A stretch of DNA of 52,413 nucleotides, taken from Chryseobacterium aquifrigidense (GTDB lineage: Bacteria; Bacteroidota; Bacteroidia; Flavobacteriales; Weeksellaceae). Where the stretch lies: the NCBI RefSeq assembly GCF_006716485.1, contig NZ_VFPD01000001.1:34249-86661 (forward strand), read 5' to 3'. This document shows positions 25,381-34,423 of the stretch, piece by piece (position 1 is the stretch's first letter; every line of letters begins with the position of its first letter). A model generated the notes under the pieces. That model worked only from the letters and a program-made list of their open reading frames with translations, made no database searches and was not told the DNA's origin. A program made the translations under genes and the position numbers.

Positions 25381-26685
25381 TTATTTTTTTCTGGTGAAAT
25401 TCTTATTCTTAGGTTTTTTAAACCCTACTGAAGCTCCCGCTGCAGGTTTTTTACGGTTATTATTTGACCTTGAATTATTACTGTTTCCTGTTTTAGGTTT
25501 CTCACCACCAGCATGAACAGGTTTGTTATTCGAATCCCTTTTCTGTGCAACCAGGTCATCAGTATGGAACGGGTGATCCTTGATGACAGGAATTTTCTTT
25601 CCAATTAGCTTTTCTGTATTTTTTAAATTCAAAAGGTCAAGTCCATCCACAAAAGATATAGAATTACCTTCGGCTCCGGCTCTTCCTGTTCTTCCGATTC
25701 TGTGTACATAGGTTTCAGAAACATCAGAAAGCTCAAAATTGATCACGAACTTCAATTCGTCAATATCAATCCCTCTGGCAGCAATATCCGTCGCTACAAG
25801 AACTCTTGTTTTTCCGGATTTGAAATTATTCAGCGCATTTTGTCTCGCATTCTGAGATTTATTACCATGAATTGCTTCTGCGGAGATATTGTCTTTCTGC
25901 AGCTTTCTGGAAATCTTATCTGCACCGTGTTTCGTTCTGGCAAAAACCAATACAGAGTCTGAAATATCATTTTGAAGAATATGAGAAAGCAAATTCAGTT
26001 TGTTGTCTTTTTCTACAAAATATACAGATTGTTTGATGGTGTCTGCAGTAGAAGAAACCGGAGTTACCTCTACCTTTACCGGATTATTCAGGATAGAATT
26101 AGCCAGTTTCTGAATTTCAGTCGGCATTGTTGCTGAAAAGAATAAAGTTTGTCTTCTCTGAGGTAAAAGTTTAATGATTCTTTTTACATCATGTACAAAA
26201 CCCATATCCAGCATTCTGTCTGCCTCATCAAGAACAAAAATCTCAAGATTTTTCAGGCTGATGATTCCTTGTGCAATAAAGTCCAGAAGTCGTCCTGGTG
26301 TTGCCACCAGAATATCAACACCTTTTCTCAAAGCTGCCTCCTGATTTCCTTGTTTTACCCCACCGAAAATAACAAGTTGCTTTAAGGGAAGATATTTACC
26401 ATAAGCATTAATGTTTTCCTCAATCTGAATCGCCAGTTCTCTGGTTGGAGTAAGGATTAATGCTTTTATATGTTTATTGGGAATTTTATTTTTGGATAAA
26501 TTCTGTAGAATAGGGATGGAAAAAGCTGCCGTCTTTCCTGTTCCTGTCTGTGCACAACCTAAAAAGTCTCTGCCTTCCAGGATATCAGGAATAGATCTTT
26601 CCTGGATAGGAGTAGGAGTCGTGTATCCCTGTTCCTGAATTGCTTTTGCAATAGGTTCTATTAAGTTTAAGTCTGTAAAATTCAA
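25381..26685 (-). CDS. rhlE: DEAD-box RNA helicase, RhlE type
   Basis: 434 residues. The helicase motifs are in order: Q-motif region [35 protein letters not shown] and HRIGRTGR. The last 60 residues are a basic, Asn/Lys/Pro-rich tail typical of RhlE proteins, expected to hold RNA. It differs from the other helicase in this window (18288-19985), which has a folded DbpA domain. The -7 element TACCTTTG lies upstream. Confidence 0.9.
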   Translation of the reverse strand: MNFTDLNLIEPIAKAIQEQGYTTPTPIQERSIPDILEGRDFLGCAQTGTGKTAAFSIPILQNLSKNKIPNKHIKALILTPTRELAIQIEENINAYGKYLPLKQLVIFGGVKQGNQEAALRKGVDILVATPGRLLDFIAQGIISLKNLEIFVLDEADRMLDMGFVHDVKRIIKLLPQRRQTLFFSATMPTEIQKLANSILNNPVKVEVTPVSSTADTIKQSVYFVEKDNKLNLLSHILQNDISDSVLVFARTKHGADKISRKLQKDNISAEAIHGNKSQNARQNALNNFKSGKTRVLVATDIAARGIDIDELKFVINFELSDVSETYVHRIGRTGRAGAEGNSISFVDGLDLLNLKNTEKLIGKKIPVIKDHPFHTDDLVAQKRDSNNKPVHAGGEKPKTGNSNNSRSNNNRKKPAAGASVGFKKPKNKNFTRKK

Positions 26686-26742
26686 ATGAATTATTTTAAA
26701 ATTTAAATAAAAATTCCTTCAGTCTGAAAGAATTACATTCTG

Positions 26743-26750
26743 CAAAGGTA
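26743..26750 (-). promoter_or_regulatory. Promoter -7 element of rhlE
   Basis: TACCTTTG followed by CA on the minus strand, 57 bases before the start. Same form as the element before the helicase gene at 18288. No clear TTG at -33. Confidence 0.5.
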
Positions 26751-26810
26751 GTCTAAATATTTTTAAGTATCTTATTCCACTTTTTTTAGACTTATTGCCC
26801 ATTGAAAAAC

Positions 26811-26850
26811 AGAAATGGCAACCCGAATGTGAGCCGCCATTTTTTTCTGT
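26811..26850 (-). terminator. Terminator after the beta-barrel gene
   Basis: Stem AAATGGC/GCCATTT with an intervening GC-containing loop that can pair further; T residues on both flanks. Confidence 0.5.
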
Positions 26851-26864
26851 TACATATCTGCAGT

Positions 26865-27503
26865 TTATTTAAATCTATATCCTATACCAGCCTGAAGAAA
26901 TCCAATTTTTGTAGGAACTGCATTGCTTTTATTCATTTCTATAAAATTTAAATTGTATCTGGCGTCAACAAAAAACTTTTGATTAATCTTATATTCCGCC
27001 CCTAGAAAAGGGAATAAATTCAAGGTTTTTAAAGATTCGTAATTGTGTGTTTCAGCCTCATTAAAAACAGTATTCATTTTTACTTTGGATGATATATTAA
27101 ATCCTAAGTTCATCCCTACAGAAGCAGAAAGCTCTGGAACAATATAATATTTTACTGAGATGGGAACCTGTATCTGATTGAATTTGTAATCAAAGTGCAT
27201 GTCACCCACGTTTACCACTTCATTGCCTACCAACTCATACCAGGGATAAGCGTCTTTACCACCCAATTGAGTATACAGTAATTCAGCCTGTAAGCCGAAC
27301 TTAGCAGATAAAGGCTGCTCTGCTACGATACCTGCATAAAAATAGGATTTCGAGTCCAGAGCGGTTCCAAAAAACTTCATGTTGGATAGGGAATATCCTC
27401 CTTTTACCCCAAAGCTCATAGATGCCGGATCTTTTGTGGTTTCCTGTGCATTAAATATTGCAGTGAAAGCAAATACTGCAATGAAAAAAATGTTCTTCTT
27501 CAT
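26865..27503 (-). CDS. Outer-membrane beta-barrel protein
   Basis: 212 residues. Signal peptide at about 1-20 ending FNAQ. Alternating hydrophobic strands, several glycines (SFGVKGGYSLSNMKF, FYAGIVAEQPLS, LQAGIGYRFK) and a terminal phenylalanine-rich strand YRFK fit the PF13568-type barrel family common in Bacteroidota. It would sit in the outer membrane as an 8-stranded barrel; whether it is a channel or purely structural is unknown. Confidence 0.85.
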   Translation of the reverse strand: MKKNIFFIAVFAFTAIFNAQETTKDPASMSFGVKGGYSLSNMKFFGTALDSKSYFYAGIVAEQPLSAKFGLQAELLYTQLGGKDAYPWYELVGNEVVNVGDMHFDYKFNQIQVPISVKYYIVPELSASVGMNLGFNISSKVKMNTVFNEAETHNYESLKTLNLFPFLGAEYKINQKFFVDARYNLNFIEMNKSNAVPTKIGFLQAGIGYRFK

Positions 27504-27533
27504 ATTTATTTTTAAATGATTAAAAGTTTTTAC

Positions 27534-27564
27534 AAAAAAATAATTCCTCCAAAGGAAGGAATTA
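27534..27564 (-). terminator. Terminator after the DUF6438 gene
   Basis: Stem TAATTCCT/AGGAATTA with central pairing, followed by seven T on the minus strand. Confidence 0.65.
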
Positions 27565-27599
27565 CTGTTACAAAGATAATTTAAATATTTTTAGTGAAG

Positions 27600-28091
27600 C
27601 TATTTCACTTTATCCCATTGTTGATTCTTTCTTAAGTTTTCAAAAAACTGATACACTTCCGAAAGCTTTTCACTTCCACGTTTTCCATAATCTTCTACAT
27701 TTTTTGAAGTTCCGTCAGTGAATTGCACTCTTAAGTAGGAAGTCGGAAGATCGGTAATATTGTGTTCACCGTATTTGTCATTTAAACCTTTTACATTTAA
27801 AGCATCAAGTAAACTGATTAATTTATTATAATCCTCTTCTTTGATGGTTCCTTTAAAAGTTCCTTCACGCGGCTTTGAAAACTCATCTTTTGAAGGCTTA
27901 TCATTAAAATTAAAATGTTCCGCTTCAAAAACTGCAGTTCTGTCCGGATTGATTGTCATTTTAAAAACAGGGCAGAATCCAAAACATGGAGTAGCCTCAT
28001 ATTCAATTTTAGTATATTTTGAATTTACTTTTTGGGAAGTTGTACAGGATGTCAACAACACAAATGCAAAAATAGCTAGCAAATATTTCAT
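27600..28091 (-). CDS. DUF6438 lipoprotein
   Basis: 163 residues. Lipoprotein signal MKYLLAIFAFVLLTSC with C16 as the lipidated residue. The mature part begins with the DUF6438 hallmark ATPCFGFCPVF, whose two cysteines may pair, followed by an all-beta domain. Single gene. Function of the family unknown; location is the periplasmic side of a membrane. Confidence 0.85.
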   Translation of the reverse strand: MKYLLAIFAFVLLTSCTTSQKVNSKYTKIEYEATPCFGFCPVFKMTINPDRTAVFEAEHFNFNDKPSKDEFSKPREGTFKGTIKEEDYNKLISLLDALNVKGLNDKYGEHNITDLPTSYLRVQFTDGTSKNVEDYGKRGSEKLSEVYQFFENLRKNQQWDKVK

Positions 28092-28275
28092 AGTTTTTTC
28101 AATTTGAATGAATCTCCCAATAATTGTTCCAAACGATAAAGCCTTTTTTTATTTTTATGTTAAATATAAAAAAGCTTTATGCTTATAACCAATGATTCAT
28201 CTTAACTATACTTTATTTCTTAAGCGCTACTTAATGGTTTAAAATATTGAGAGAGAGAAAAATAGAGGTAGCTCT

Positions 28276-28316
28276 ATGAAAAAACAGCCTCAGGTTCTCC
28301 TAAGGCTGTTTTTATG
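28276..28316 (-). terminator. Terminator after obg
   Basis: Stem AAACAGCCT/AGGCTGTTT with A run before and T run after, 48 bases past the obg stop. The remaining 28092-28275 holds no gene. Confidence 0.7.
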
Positions 28317-28363
28317 CTGCAGTTCTATTTAATGAAAAATATAACTGATAAATCAATGTATTT

Positions 28364-29347
28364 CTATCCGTGCAATTGTTTCCAGATCGCATCTTTCAGC
28401 TCCATAAGGCCTTCTCCGGTAACACCTGAGAAGAACAGAGGCTGTTTGTTTTCCGGGAACTCTGCTGCAATTTCTTTTTTCAGCTCATCATCCAGAAGAT
28501 CAGACTTTGAAACGGAAACAATGAAATCTTTATCCAGAAGTTCAGGATTGTACTCCTTCAGCTCATTTTCAAGAATTTTAAACTCCTGGAAATGATTTTC
28601 AGAATCGGCCGGAATTAAGAATAGAAGGATAGAATTTCTTTCAATATGTCTCAGGAATCTGTGTCCTAAGCCTTTCCCTTCTGCTGCTCCTTCAATAATC
28701 CCTGGAATATCAGCCATTACAAATGATTTGTAATTTCTGTAATCTACAATCCCAAGGTTAGGAGTTAAGGTAGTAAAAGCATAATTGGCAATTTTTGGTT
28801 TTGCCGCAGAAACAGATGCTAAAAGTGTAGATTTTCCAGCGTTTGGAAATCCAACAAGTCCTACATCGGCCAAAATTTTAAGTTCGAAGACCACATAGCC
28901 TTCTTCACCATCCATTCCCGGTTGAGCATATCTTGGGGTCTGATTGGTAGAGGATTTGAAATGTTCGTTTCCTTTTCCACCTTTCCCTCCTTGCATCAAA
29001 ATGATTTCCTGCTTGTCATCAAGAATTTCTCCGATAATTTCACCTTCTTCATTTTTAGCGATAGTCCCAATAGGCACATCGATATAAATATCAGAACCGT
29101 CAGCTCCTGTCAGCTGGTTTTTCGCTCCGTTTTCACCTCGTTCTGCTTTTATGTGACGGGTATATCGGAGTGGAAGCAAAGTCCATTCATTAGCATTTCC
29201 TCTCATGATGACGTGTCCGCCACGACCTCCGTCGCCACCGTCAGGACCACCTTTAGGAATATACTTTTCACGGCGAAGGTGGGCAGAACCAGCACCTCCG
29301 TGTCCGCTTTTACAATGGATCTTTACGTAATCTACAAAGTTAGACAT
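28364..29347 (-). CDS. obgE: GTPase Obg/CgtA
   Basis: 327 residues. The Obg fold (1 to about 157) with its glycine-rich loops ([30 protein letters not shown]) is followed by the GTPase domain with P-loop [11 protein letters not shown] (about 165-175), ADIPG (G3) and SKSD (G4). The variable C-terminal OCT domain is absent, as in many Bacteroidota. It is a ribosome-assembly and stringent-response GTPase. It follows adk on the same strand with a 56-base spacer. Confidence 0.95.
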   Translation of the reverse strand: MSNFVDYVKIHCKSGHGGAGSAHLRREKYIPKGGPDGGDGGRGGHVIMRGNANEWTLLPLRYTRHIKAERGENGAKNQLTGADGSDIYIDVPIGTIAKNEEGEIIGEILDDKQEIILMQGGKGGKGNEHFKSSTNQTPRYAQPGMDGEEGYVVFELKILADVGLVGFPNAGKSTLLASVSAAKPKIANYAFTTLTPNLGIVDYRNYKSFVMADIPGIIEGAAEGKGLGHRFLRHIERNSILLFLIPADSENHFQEFKILENELKEYNPELLDKDFIVSVSKSDLLDDELKKEIAAEFPENKQPLFFSGVTGEGLMELKDAIWKQLHG

Positions 29348-29403
29348 ATAGTTTGTGTTGCGGGTTGCAGGGATGAAACTTCTTATCCCTTGCTATATCC
29401 CGA

Positions 29404-29982
29404 TTATTTAATTTTCTCTACCTCAGCGAAAAGTTTTTGGGAAATCTCATCAATTTCTCCAACACCGTTTACCTCTACATATTTACCCTGCTGCTTATAA
29501 AGCTCGGCAACTTCTGCTGTTTTGGTATAATATTCTTTAATTCTGTTTTCGATGATCTCTACATTGCTGTCGTCTGATCTTCCGCTGGTTTCTCCTCTTT
29601 TCAGAAGTCTTTCAACCAAAATTTTGTCCTCTACCACCAATGAAAGACAGATATCTATATCATCATTCAGTACTTCTTTAACGATCGTTTCCAAAGCTTC
29701 TGTCTGAGCAGTTGTTCTTGGGTACCCGTCAAAAATAAAACCGTTGGTATCAGTAGGTTTTTTGATCTCGTCGATCAGCATATCTGTTGTTACCTGATCC
29801 GGAACCAATTCTCCCTTATCGATGTATGACTTAGCCAGTTTTCCAAGTTCAGTGTCATTTTTCATATTGTATCTGAAAAGATCACCTGTTGAAACCTGTT
29901 TTAAATTGAATTTCTCGATTAGATTCTGAGCTTGTGTTCCTTTTCCACTTCCTGGAGGGCCGAACAGAACAATGTTTATCAT
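29404..29982 (-). CDS. adk: Adenylate kinase
   Basis: 192 residues. P-loop GPPGSGKGTQA at 7-17, the AMP-binding region ending in GYPRT (about 86-90), and the arginine-containing LLKRGETSGRSDD lid segment. The protein lacks the long zinc-binding LID, so it is of the short type. It makes ADP from ATP and AMP. Upstream of obg and downstream of hpt, all on the minus strand; the 152-base spacer before it contains repetitive GCTTTTGGC-type sequence. Confidence 0.95.
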   Translation of the reverse strand: MINIVLFGPPGSGKGTQAQNLIEKFNLKQVSTGDLFRYNMKNDTELGKLAKSYIDKGELVPDQVTTDMLIDEIKKPTDTNGFIFDGYPRTTAQTEALETIVKEVLNDDIDICLSLVVEDKILVERLLKRGETSGRSDDSNVEIIENRIKEYYTKTAEVAELYKQQGKYVEVNGVGEIDEISQKLFAEVEKIK

Positions 29983-30134
29983 AATGTTGATACGCTTCCA
30001 GCAATGGGCATTTTGCTTCTGGCTCGTGGCTTTTGGCGGTTTGCTTTTTTGCTTTCAGCTTTTTTAAGTTATTATTAAATTTATTTCTTTATATAATTTT
30101 AAGCTAAAAGCTATCAGCTAATAGCCAACAGCGT

Positions 30135-30689
30135 TTAATGGTTGATTTGTCCGTCTTCCAGCTGATATAAATTTGGAAGGTTTCTTCCCAATTCATCATA
30201 ATCCAGTCCGTATCCAAGTACAAATTTGTTTGGAATTTCCTTTCCGATATAATCCAGTTTGAAATCTTTCTTGTAAATTTCTGGTTTCAATAAGAAACTA
30301 GCCAGTTTTACAGATTTAGGACGTTGTGTTTCTTTGAAATATTTGAAAAGACTTTCAACCGTATTTCCTGTATCTACGATATCCTCAACAATAATAATAT
30401 GACGGTCTCTTACGTCTTTAGTCAACTCCATTTTCTGATAAACAATCCCTGTAGACTCAGTTCCTACATAAGAACTCATTTGAATAAAGGCAATTTCGCA
30501 TTCCCCCGGGTAATATTTTAAAAGATCTGAGAAGAACATTACCACCCCATTTAAAACCCCAATGAAAACTGGAACCTCATCCTTGTAATCTTCATAAATT
30601 CTTAACGCTGTCTCTTTTACAATTTCCTGAATTTCGGCATCCTTTAAATAAGGAACGAAAGTTTTGTCGTGAACTTTAATGCTTTCCAT
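30135..30689 (-). CDS. hpt: Hypoxanthine phosphoribosyltransferase
   Basis: 184 residues from ATG 30689. A longer frame from 30782 would begin before the TAACTTTG promoter element and adds residues unlike the family, so it is rejected. The PRPP-binding motif HIIIVEDIVDTGNTV is at about 97-111. The enzyme salvages hypoxanthine and guanine to IMP and GMP. It stands upstream of adk, and both serve purine nucleotide pools. Confidence 0.92.
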   Translation of the reverse strand: MESIKVHDKTFVPYLKDAEIQEIVKETALRIYEDYKDEVPVFIGVLNGVVMFFSDLLKYYPGECEIAFIQMSSYVGTESTGIVYQKMELTKDVRDRHIIIVEDIVDTGNTVESLFKYFKETQRPKSVKLASFLLKPEIYKKDFKLDYIGKEIPNKFVLGYGLDYDELGRNLPNLYQLEDGQINH

Positions 30690-30707
30690 AAAATTTTTAG
30701 TAGTTGG

Positions 30708-30715
30708 CAAAGTTA
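30708..30715 (-). promoter_or_regulatory. Promoter -7 element of hpt
   Basis: TAACTTTG fits TAnnTTTG, 18 bases before the chosen ATG. Confidence 0.5.
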
Positions 30716-31089
30716 CGGATTTTTGATTAAAATACTTTCCTGTTTTTATCAGTTTGAAAGTTAAAGGATGTTGCAAGAGCAAAACTGAATATTATAACGA
30801 AGGGTGTTTAAATAGTAATAATGAAAAGATTTTTAATGAGATAGAATGATATAGCCTTAAATAAAGGATCCAGAAAGTAATTAAAAAAGACAGGTGTTTG
30901 AAATCAAGAACAAAAAGATGATGATAAATGTCCTGTTGATTGATGAAGAAATGAATATTCCGGAAAATGACTATCTTTGTTCTTTCAAAACCCAAAAATA
31001 CAGACATGTAGGATACAATTTCTTTCAGATTCAATAAAAACGGTAACGGAAATGTTACTGGTATTCAACCATTATTTAAGAAAGAAATC
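30716..31089 (+). promoter_or_regulatory. Long leader region of the ABC-F gene
   Basis: 374 bases without a convincing gene. A -7 element TATCTTTG at 30972-30979 would give a leader of about 105 bases, long for a flavobacterium. The leader contains a small inverted repeat GGTAAC/GTTAC at 31042-31058, and no terminator-like structure is visible. Confidence 0.4.
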
Positions 31090-32679
31090 ATGATTTTACT
31101 GCAAAATATATCCTTTGGGTTTCCGGGAGGAAATCTTCTATTCAATCATATCAATTTAACAATACAGTCTTCTGCCAAATCTGCTTTGGTAGGAAGTAAT
31201 GGTATGGGGAAATCAACCCTGCTGAAAATTATCGCGGGGGAAATACAGCCTCTCAACGGCAATATCAATATCCAGGGTAATATCTTTTATGTACCGCAGA
31301 TGTTAGGGAATTATAATCATCTTACCATTGCAGAATGTCTGAAAATAGATAAGAAACTGCAGGCTCTCCAAAAAATTACCAACGGAGAGGTAGACGAAAT
31401 TTATTTTGAAACACTTAATGACGACTGGGACATTGAAGAACGATGCCAACATGCCCTGGAACATTGGGGACTCCATAATTTTGAATTACATCAAAAACTG
31501 GAAGGCCTGAGTGGCGGACAGAAGACAAAAGTTTTTCTTGCCGGAATTCAGATCAATCATCCTGATATTATCATTTTGGATGAACCGACCAATCATCTGG
31601 ATAGTGAAGGAAGAAAGCTTCTGTATGACCTTATTGACAAAACAAATGCAACAGTGGTTATAGTAAGCCACGACCGTACTTTGCTGAATCTTGTGGACAC
31701 TATATTCGAATTAAGTAATCAGGGAATTGCTGCTTATGGTGGAAATTATGACTTCTATGCAGAGCAAAAAGAAGTGGAGGAAGAAGCGTTACATAATGAT
31801 ATCCATTCCAAAGAACGTGCTTTGAAAAAAGCAAAAGAAAAAGAACGGGAAACATTGGAAAGAAAGCAAAAGCTGGATGCAAGAGGTAAAGGAAAGCAGG
31901 AGAAATCCGGAGTCGCCAGAATTATGATGAATACACTTCGGAATAATGCTGAAAAAAACAGTTCAAAACTTAAAGGTGTACATGCTGAGAAAATCAGTGG
32001 GATTTCCGGTGATTTGAGAGATCTTCGTTCCTCTTTAAAGAATTCTGATCAGATGAAAGTTAATTTTAATGATTCCAATCTGCATTCGGGAAAGATCCTT
32101 GTTGCTGCTGAAGAAGTTAATTTCATTTACGGAAAGGAAAAACTCTGGAAAAAAAATATCAGTCTTGAAGTGCGAAGCGGAGACCGAATATCAGTGAAAG
32201 GCTCAAACGGTTCCGGAAAAACTACGCTGATAAAGCTTCTGCTGGGAAATATTAAGCCTTCGGAAGGAAAAATAAACAAGACAGAATTCAACAGTATCTA
32301 TATTGACCAGGAATATTCCCTGATTGATCATGATTCAACGCTTTATGATTTTGTACAGACTTTCAATGACAGTGCCATGCAGGAATCGGAAGTGAAAACA
32401 TTATTGTCCAGATTTTTATTTTGGAAAGATACCTGGGACAAAAAATGTGGAATGCTAAGTGGCGGAGAGCGCTTACGGTTGCTTCTTTGCGGTCTTTCCA
32501 TCAGTAATAAAGCACCCGATATGATCATCCTTGATGAACCTACCAATAACTTAGATCTCCAGAATGTGGAAATTCTCACCAATTCTATAAAAGATTATCA
32601 GGGAACATTATTGGTTATCTCCCATGATGAAGTTTTTCTGGAGGAGATTGGTGTGAATAGTGAGGTTTTGTTGGATTAA
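31090..32679 (+). CDS. ABC-F family ATPase
   Basis: 529 residues, two ABC domains in one chain and no membrane segment. Walker A motifs GSNGMGKST (about 36) and GSNGSGKTT (about 375), signatures LSGGQKTK and LSGGERLR, and Walker B with IILDEPTNHLD and IILDEPTNNLD. The linker (about 235-330) is highly charged and coiled, as in ABC-F proteins that reach into the ribosomal exit site. Some members give resistance to ribosome-targeting antibiotics and others are housekeeping translation factors. This one is a lone gene on the strand opposite to its neighbours with a long leader, which would suit a regulated resistance gene. The subtype is not decided. Confidence 0.88.
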   Translation: MILLQNISFGFPGGNLLFNHINLTIQSSAKSALVGSNGMGKSTLLKIIAGEIQPLNGNINIQGNIFYVPQMLGNYNHLTIAECLKIDKKLQALQKITNGEVDEIYFETLNDDWDIEERCQHALEHWGLHNFELHQKLEGLSGGQKTKVFLAGIQINHPDIIILDEPTNHLDSEGRKLLYDLIDKTNATVVIVSHDRTLLNLVDTIFELSNQGIAAYGGNYDFYAEQKEVEEEALHNDIHSKERALKKAKEKERETLERKQKLDARGKGKQEKSGVARIMMNTLRNNAEKNSSKLKGVHAEKISGISGDLRDLRSSLKNSDQMKVNFNDSNLHSGKILVAAEEVNFIYGKEKLWKKNISLEVRSGDRISVKGSNGSGKTTLIKLLLGNIKPSEGKINKTEFNSIYIDQEYSLIDHDSTLYDFVQTFNDSAMQESEVKTLLSRFLFWKDTWDKKCGMLSGGERLRLLLCGLSISNKAPDMIILDEPTNNLDLQNVEILTNSIKDYQGTLLVISHDEVFLEEIGVNSEVLLD

Positions 32680-32700
32680 GAACTATAATGTAGTTGGTAT

Positions 32701-32765
32701 TCAATAGGGGTGGGCTTTAGCCCGCCTTCAACATCAAAACAATTCCATCGGCTTTAGCCAAAACT
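32701..32765. repeat. Paired-hairpin intergenic repeat, copy 2
   Basis: GGTGGGCTTTAGCCCGCC and CGGCTTTAGCCAAAAC in a row. Same layout as 13483-13545. Confidence 0.6.
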
Positions 32766-32774
32766 TATCATAAG

Positions 32775-32806
32775 AAAACCTGGAAAAATTAATTTCCAGG
32801 TTTTTA
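32775..32806. terminator. Terminator after the ABC-F gene
   Basis: Stem AAACCTGGAAA/TTTCCAGGTTT with a short AT loop and T tract. Confidence 0.7.
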
Positions 32807-32846
32807 ATTTTTTATAATTTAATCGCATCCAGATAAATCGCACTTC

Positions 32847-32875
32847 AGTCATTGCGAGCAAAGCGAAGCAATCTC
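32847..32875. repeat. CATTGCGAG-type dispersed repeat
   Basis: CATTGCGAGCAAAGCGAAGC followed by AATCT. This is a word found as a dispersed intergenic repeat in many bacteria. Only one copy is visible in this window. It touches the stop of the next gene. Confidence 0.5.
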
Positions 32876-33432
32876 TATTTCACCTGCACATTTCCCTGTT
32901 TTATTGTATTCAGAATAGTTTCCATCTTTTGAGGCAGCTCATAATTGCCTGAAATTTCAATCAGAGGAGTGTTCATCTCAGACAGCCATTCAAGATGGGC
33001 TTTTAAAGTTCTGTTGGCAATACCGGTATGATGGTCATAATCTTTAGCCCAATCCATAAACTCCATAAACTTTTTGGCTCTTTCAGGATGGGTGATGATT
33101 TCTTCGCCATATCTTTCATGCTCTCTTTTTCGAAGCCTTGCCAGCCGTACATCTGGAGGAAGATAGAGGAAAATAATCAGGTCAAATGCAGGAAATATAT
33201 TTTCACCCCAATGAATGATTGAACCGCCAAAAATCCAGTTTCTGGCAGTATGAAGTTTGTTTGAAATAATTGAATTTCTCGTTTCAGGGTTTTGTCTTTC
33301 TGTAAAAGGAATTGGTGTTGGAAGCCAGAAAAAATCATCACTATCGAAGTATTCAATATTGAGTTTTTCAGATAAGGCTTTTCCTAAAGTGGTCACTCCC
33401 GAACCGGAAGCTCCCAAAATATGTATTCTCAT
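32875..33432 (-). CDS. P-loop kinase-like protein (adenylate/shikimate kinase fold)
   Basis: 185 residues. The Walker A variant GASGSGVTTLG at 7-17 has V where the catalytic Lys of GxxxxGK[ST] normally stands. This is seen in a branch of small putative kinases annotated as AAA family ATPases. YFDSDDFFW at about 28-36 gives the acid residues for the phosphoryl acceptor, and RLRKREHERYGE is a lid-like arginine block. Substrate unknown. Single gene. Confidence 0.7.
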   Translation of the reverse strand: MRIHILGASGSGVTTLGKALSEKLNIEYFDSDDFFWLPTPIPFTERQNPETRNSIISNKLHTARNWIFGGSIIHWGENIFPAFDLIIFLYLPPDVRLARLRKREHERYGEEIITHPERAKKFMEFMDWAKDYDHHTGIANRTLKAHLEWLSEMNTPLIEISGNYELPQKMETILNTIKQGNVQVK

Positions 33433-33486
33433 GATTTTTAAGTGTATTACATCAGCGAACTCTGCGAAATTTGCGGGAGATTCTTT

Positions 33487-34410
33487 TTATTTTGAAATCC
33501 ATTCATCAATTTCCTTCAACACTTTTTCCCGTATTTTCTCATTTAAAATCTCATGACGCATTTCCGGATAGATCTTTACATCCACATGCTGGAAACCGTC
33601 CGCTTTTAAATGGTCAACAGTATGCATAACCCCTTTTCCAAAATCCCCGATCGGGTCATTCTGCCCGCTTACAAAAAGGAAAGGAAATGATTTAGAAATA
33701 GGCGCAGCCCAGTTTCTCGCTGTCGCTTTTTTATAAATGGTAAATAAAGTATAAAAAGCATTATGAGTAAACGGAATTCCACAAAGTTCATCCTGCTCAA
33801 AAGCTTTTCGGTTTTTAGAATTTACACTCAACCAGCTGGTATCACTGAAATCTTTATCTTTTTTAAAATGTTTGTTATTGACACTCGTGAAAACAGAATT
33901 CAAAAAAGTACGGTGACGAGGAGCAATAGCATTAGCTAATGACAAATACCCTCTCAATATATCGATTCCCGGCAACGGTCCGCCGGTTCCTGTAATGATA
34001 GCTCCTGCAAACTTACTGCTTGCCTTTTGAAGAAGACAGCGGGTAATGAAAGATCCCATAGAATGTCCCAGAATAAAATGGGGAGCATCCGGATATTGTT
34101 CTGCAAGATAATCAGCCATCATTTCGGCATCGGCAACAAGCCTTTCATCCGGTTTTTCAAGCTGAAAGAAACCAATGTCTTTTTTCTCTTTTACAGATTT
34201 TCCATGTCCCAGATGATCATAAGTCAATACAGCAATCCCATGAGCCGCAAAATATTCTGCAATCTCTGCATATCTTCCACTGTGTTCCTGCATACCGTGA
34301 ACAATGAGAAGCGTGGCTTTTGCTGTCTCCGGGGAAAAGAGAGTATGAAAAAGCTGGGAGTTGCTGTTTATTTTTGATGGTAAATACGCAGATTTTTGTG
34401 ATAGCTTCAT
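33487..34410 (-). CDS. Alpha/beta hydrolase, monoacylglycerol-lipase-like
   Basis: 307 residues. The nucleophile elbow GHSMGSF (about 117-123) carries the catalytic Ser. IVHGMQEHSGRYAEIAEYFAAHG near the start is the classic monoacylglycerol-lipase/lysophospholipase opening, with HGM forming the oxyanion hole. The catalytic Asp is probably in SGQNDPIG and the His in EMRHEIL, both near the C-terminus. No signal peptide. Expected to hydrolyse monoacylglycerols or lysophospholipids in the cytoplasm. Confidence 0.85.
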   Translation of the reverse strand: MKLSQKSAYLPSKINSNSQLFHTLFSPETAKATLLIVHGMQEHSGRYAEIAEYFAAHGIAVLTYDHLGHGKSVKEKKDIGFFQLEKPDERLVADAEMMADYLAEQYPDAPHFILGHSMGSFITRCLLQKASSKFAGAIITGTGGPLPGIDILRGYLSLANAIAPRHRTFLNSVFTSVNNKHFKKDKDFSDTSWLSVNSKNRKAFEQDELCGIPFTHNAFYTLFTIYKKATARNWAAPISKSFPFLFVSGQNDPIGDFGKGVMHTVDHLKADGFQHVDVKIYPEMRHEILNEKIREKVLKEIDEWISK

Positions 34411-34423
34411 AGTAATGGGAATA

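Noticed and set aside
25381..26685. Duplication of the DEAD-box helicase at 18288-19985
   Set aside because: The two proteins share only the general helicase motifs and have unrelated C-termini; they belong to different subfamilies.
28922..29500. 192-residue plus-strand frame opposite obg and adk
   Set aside because: Antisense shadow of two well-recognised genes with no family features.
30967..31011. 14-codon leader peptide before the ABC-F gene (MTIFVLSKPKNTDM)
   Set aside because: The -7 promoter element TATCTTTG lies inside it, so it would not be transcribed from that promoter; no attenuator hairpin is visible.
30792..31034. 80-residue minus-strand frame
   Set aside because: Hydrophobic, low-complexity sequence in the ABC-F leader region without family resemblance or conserved start.
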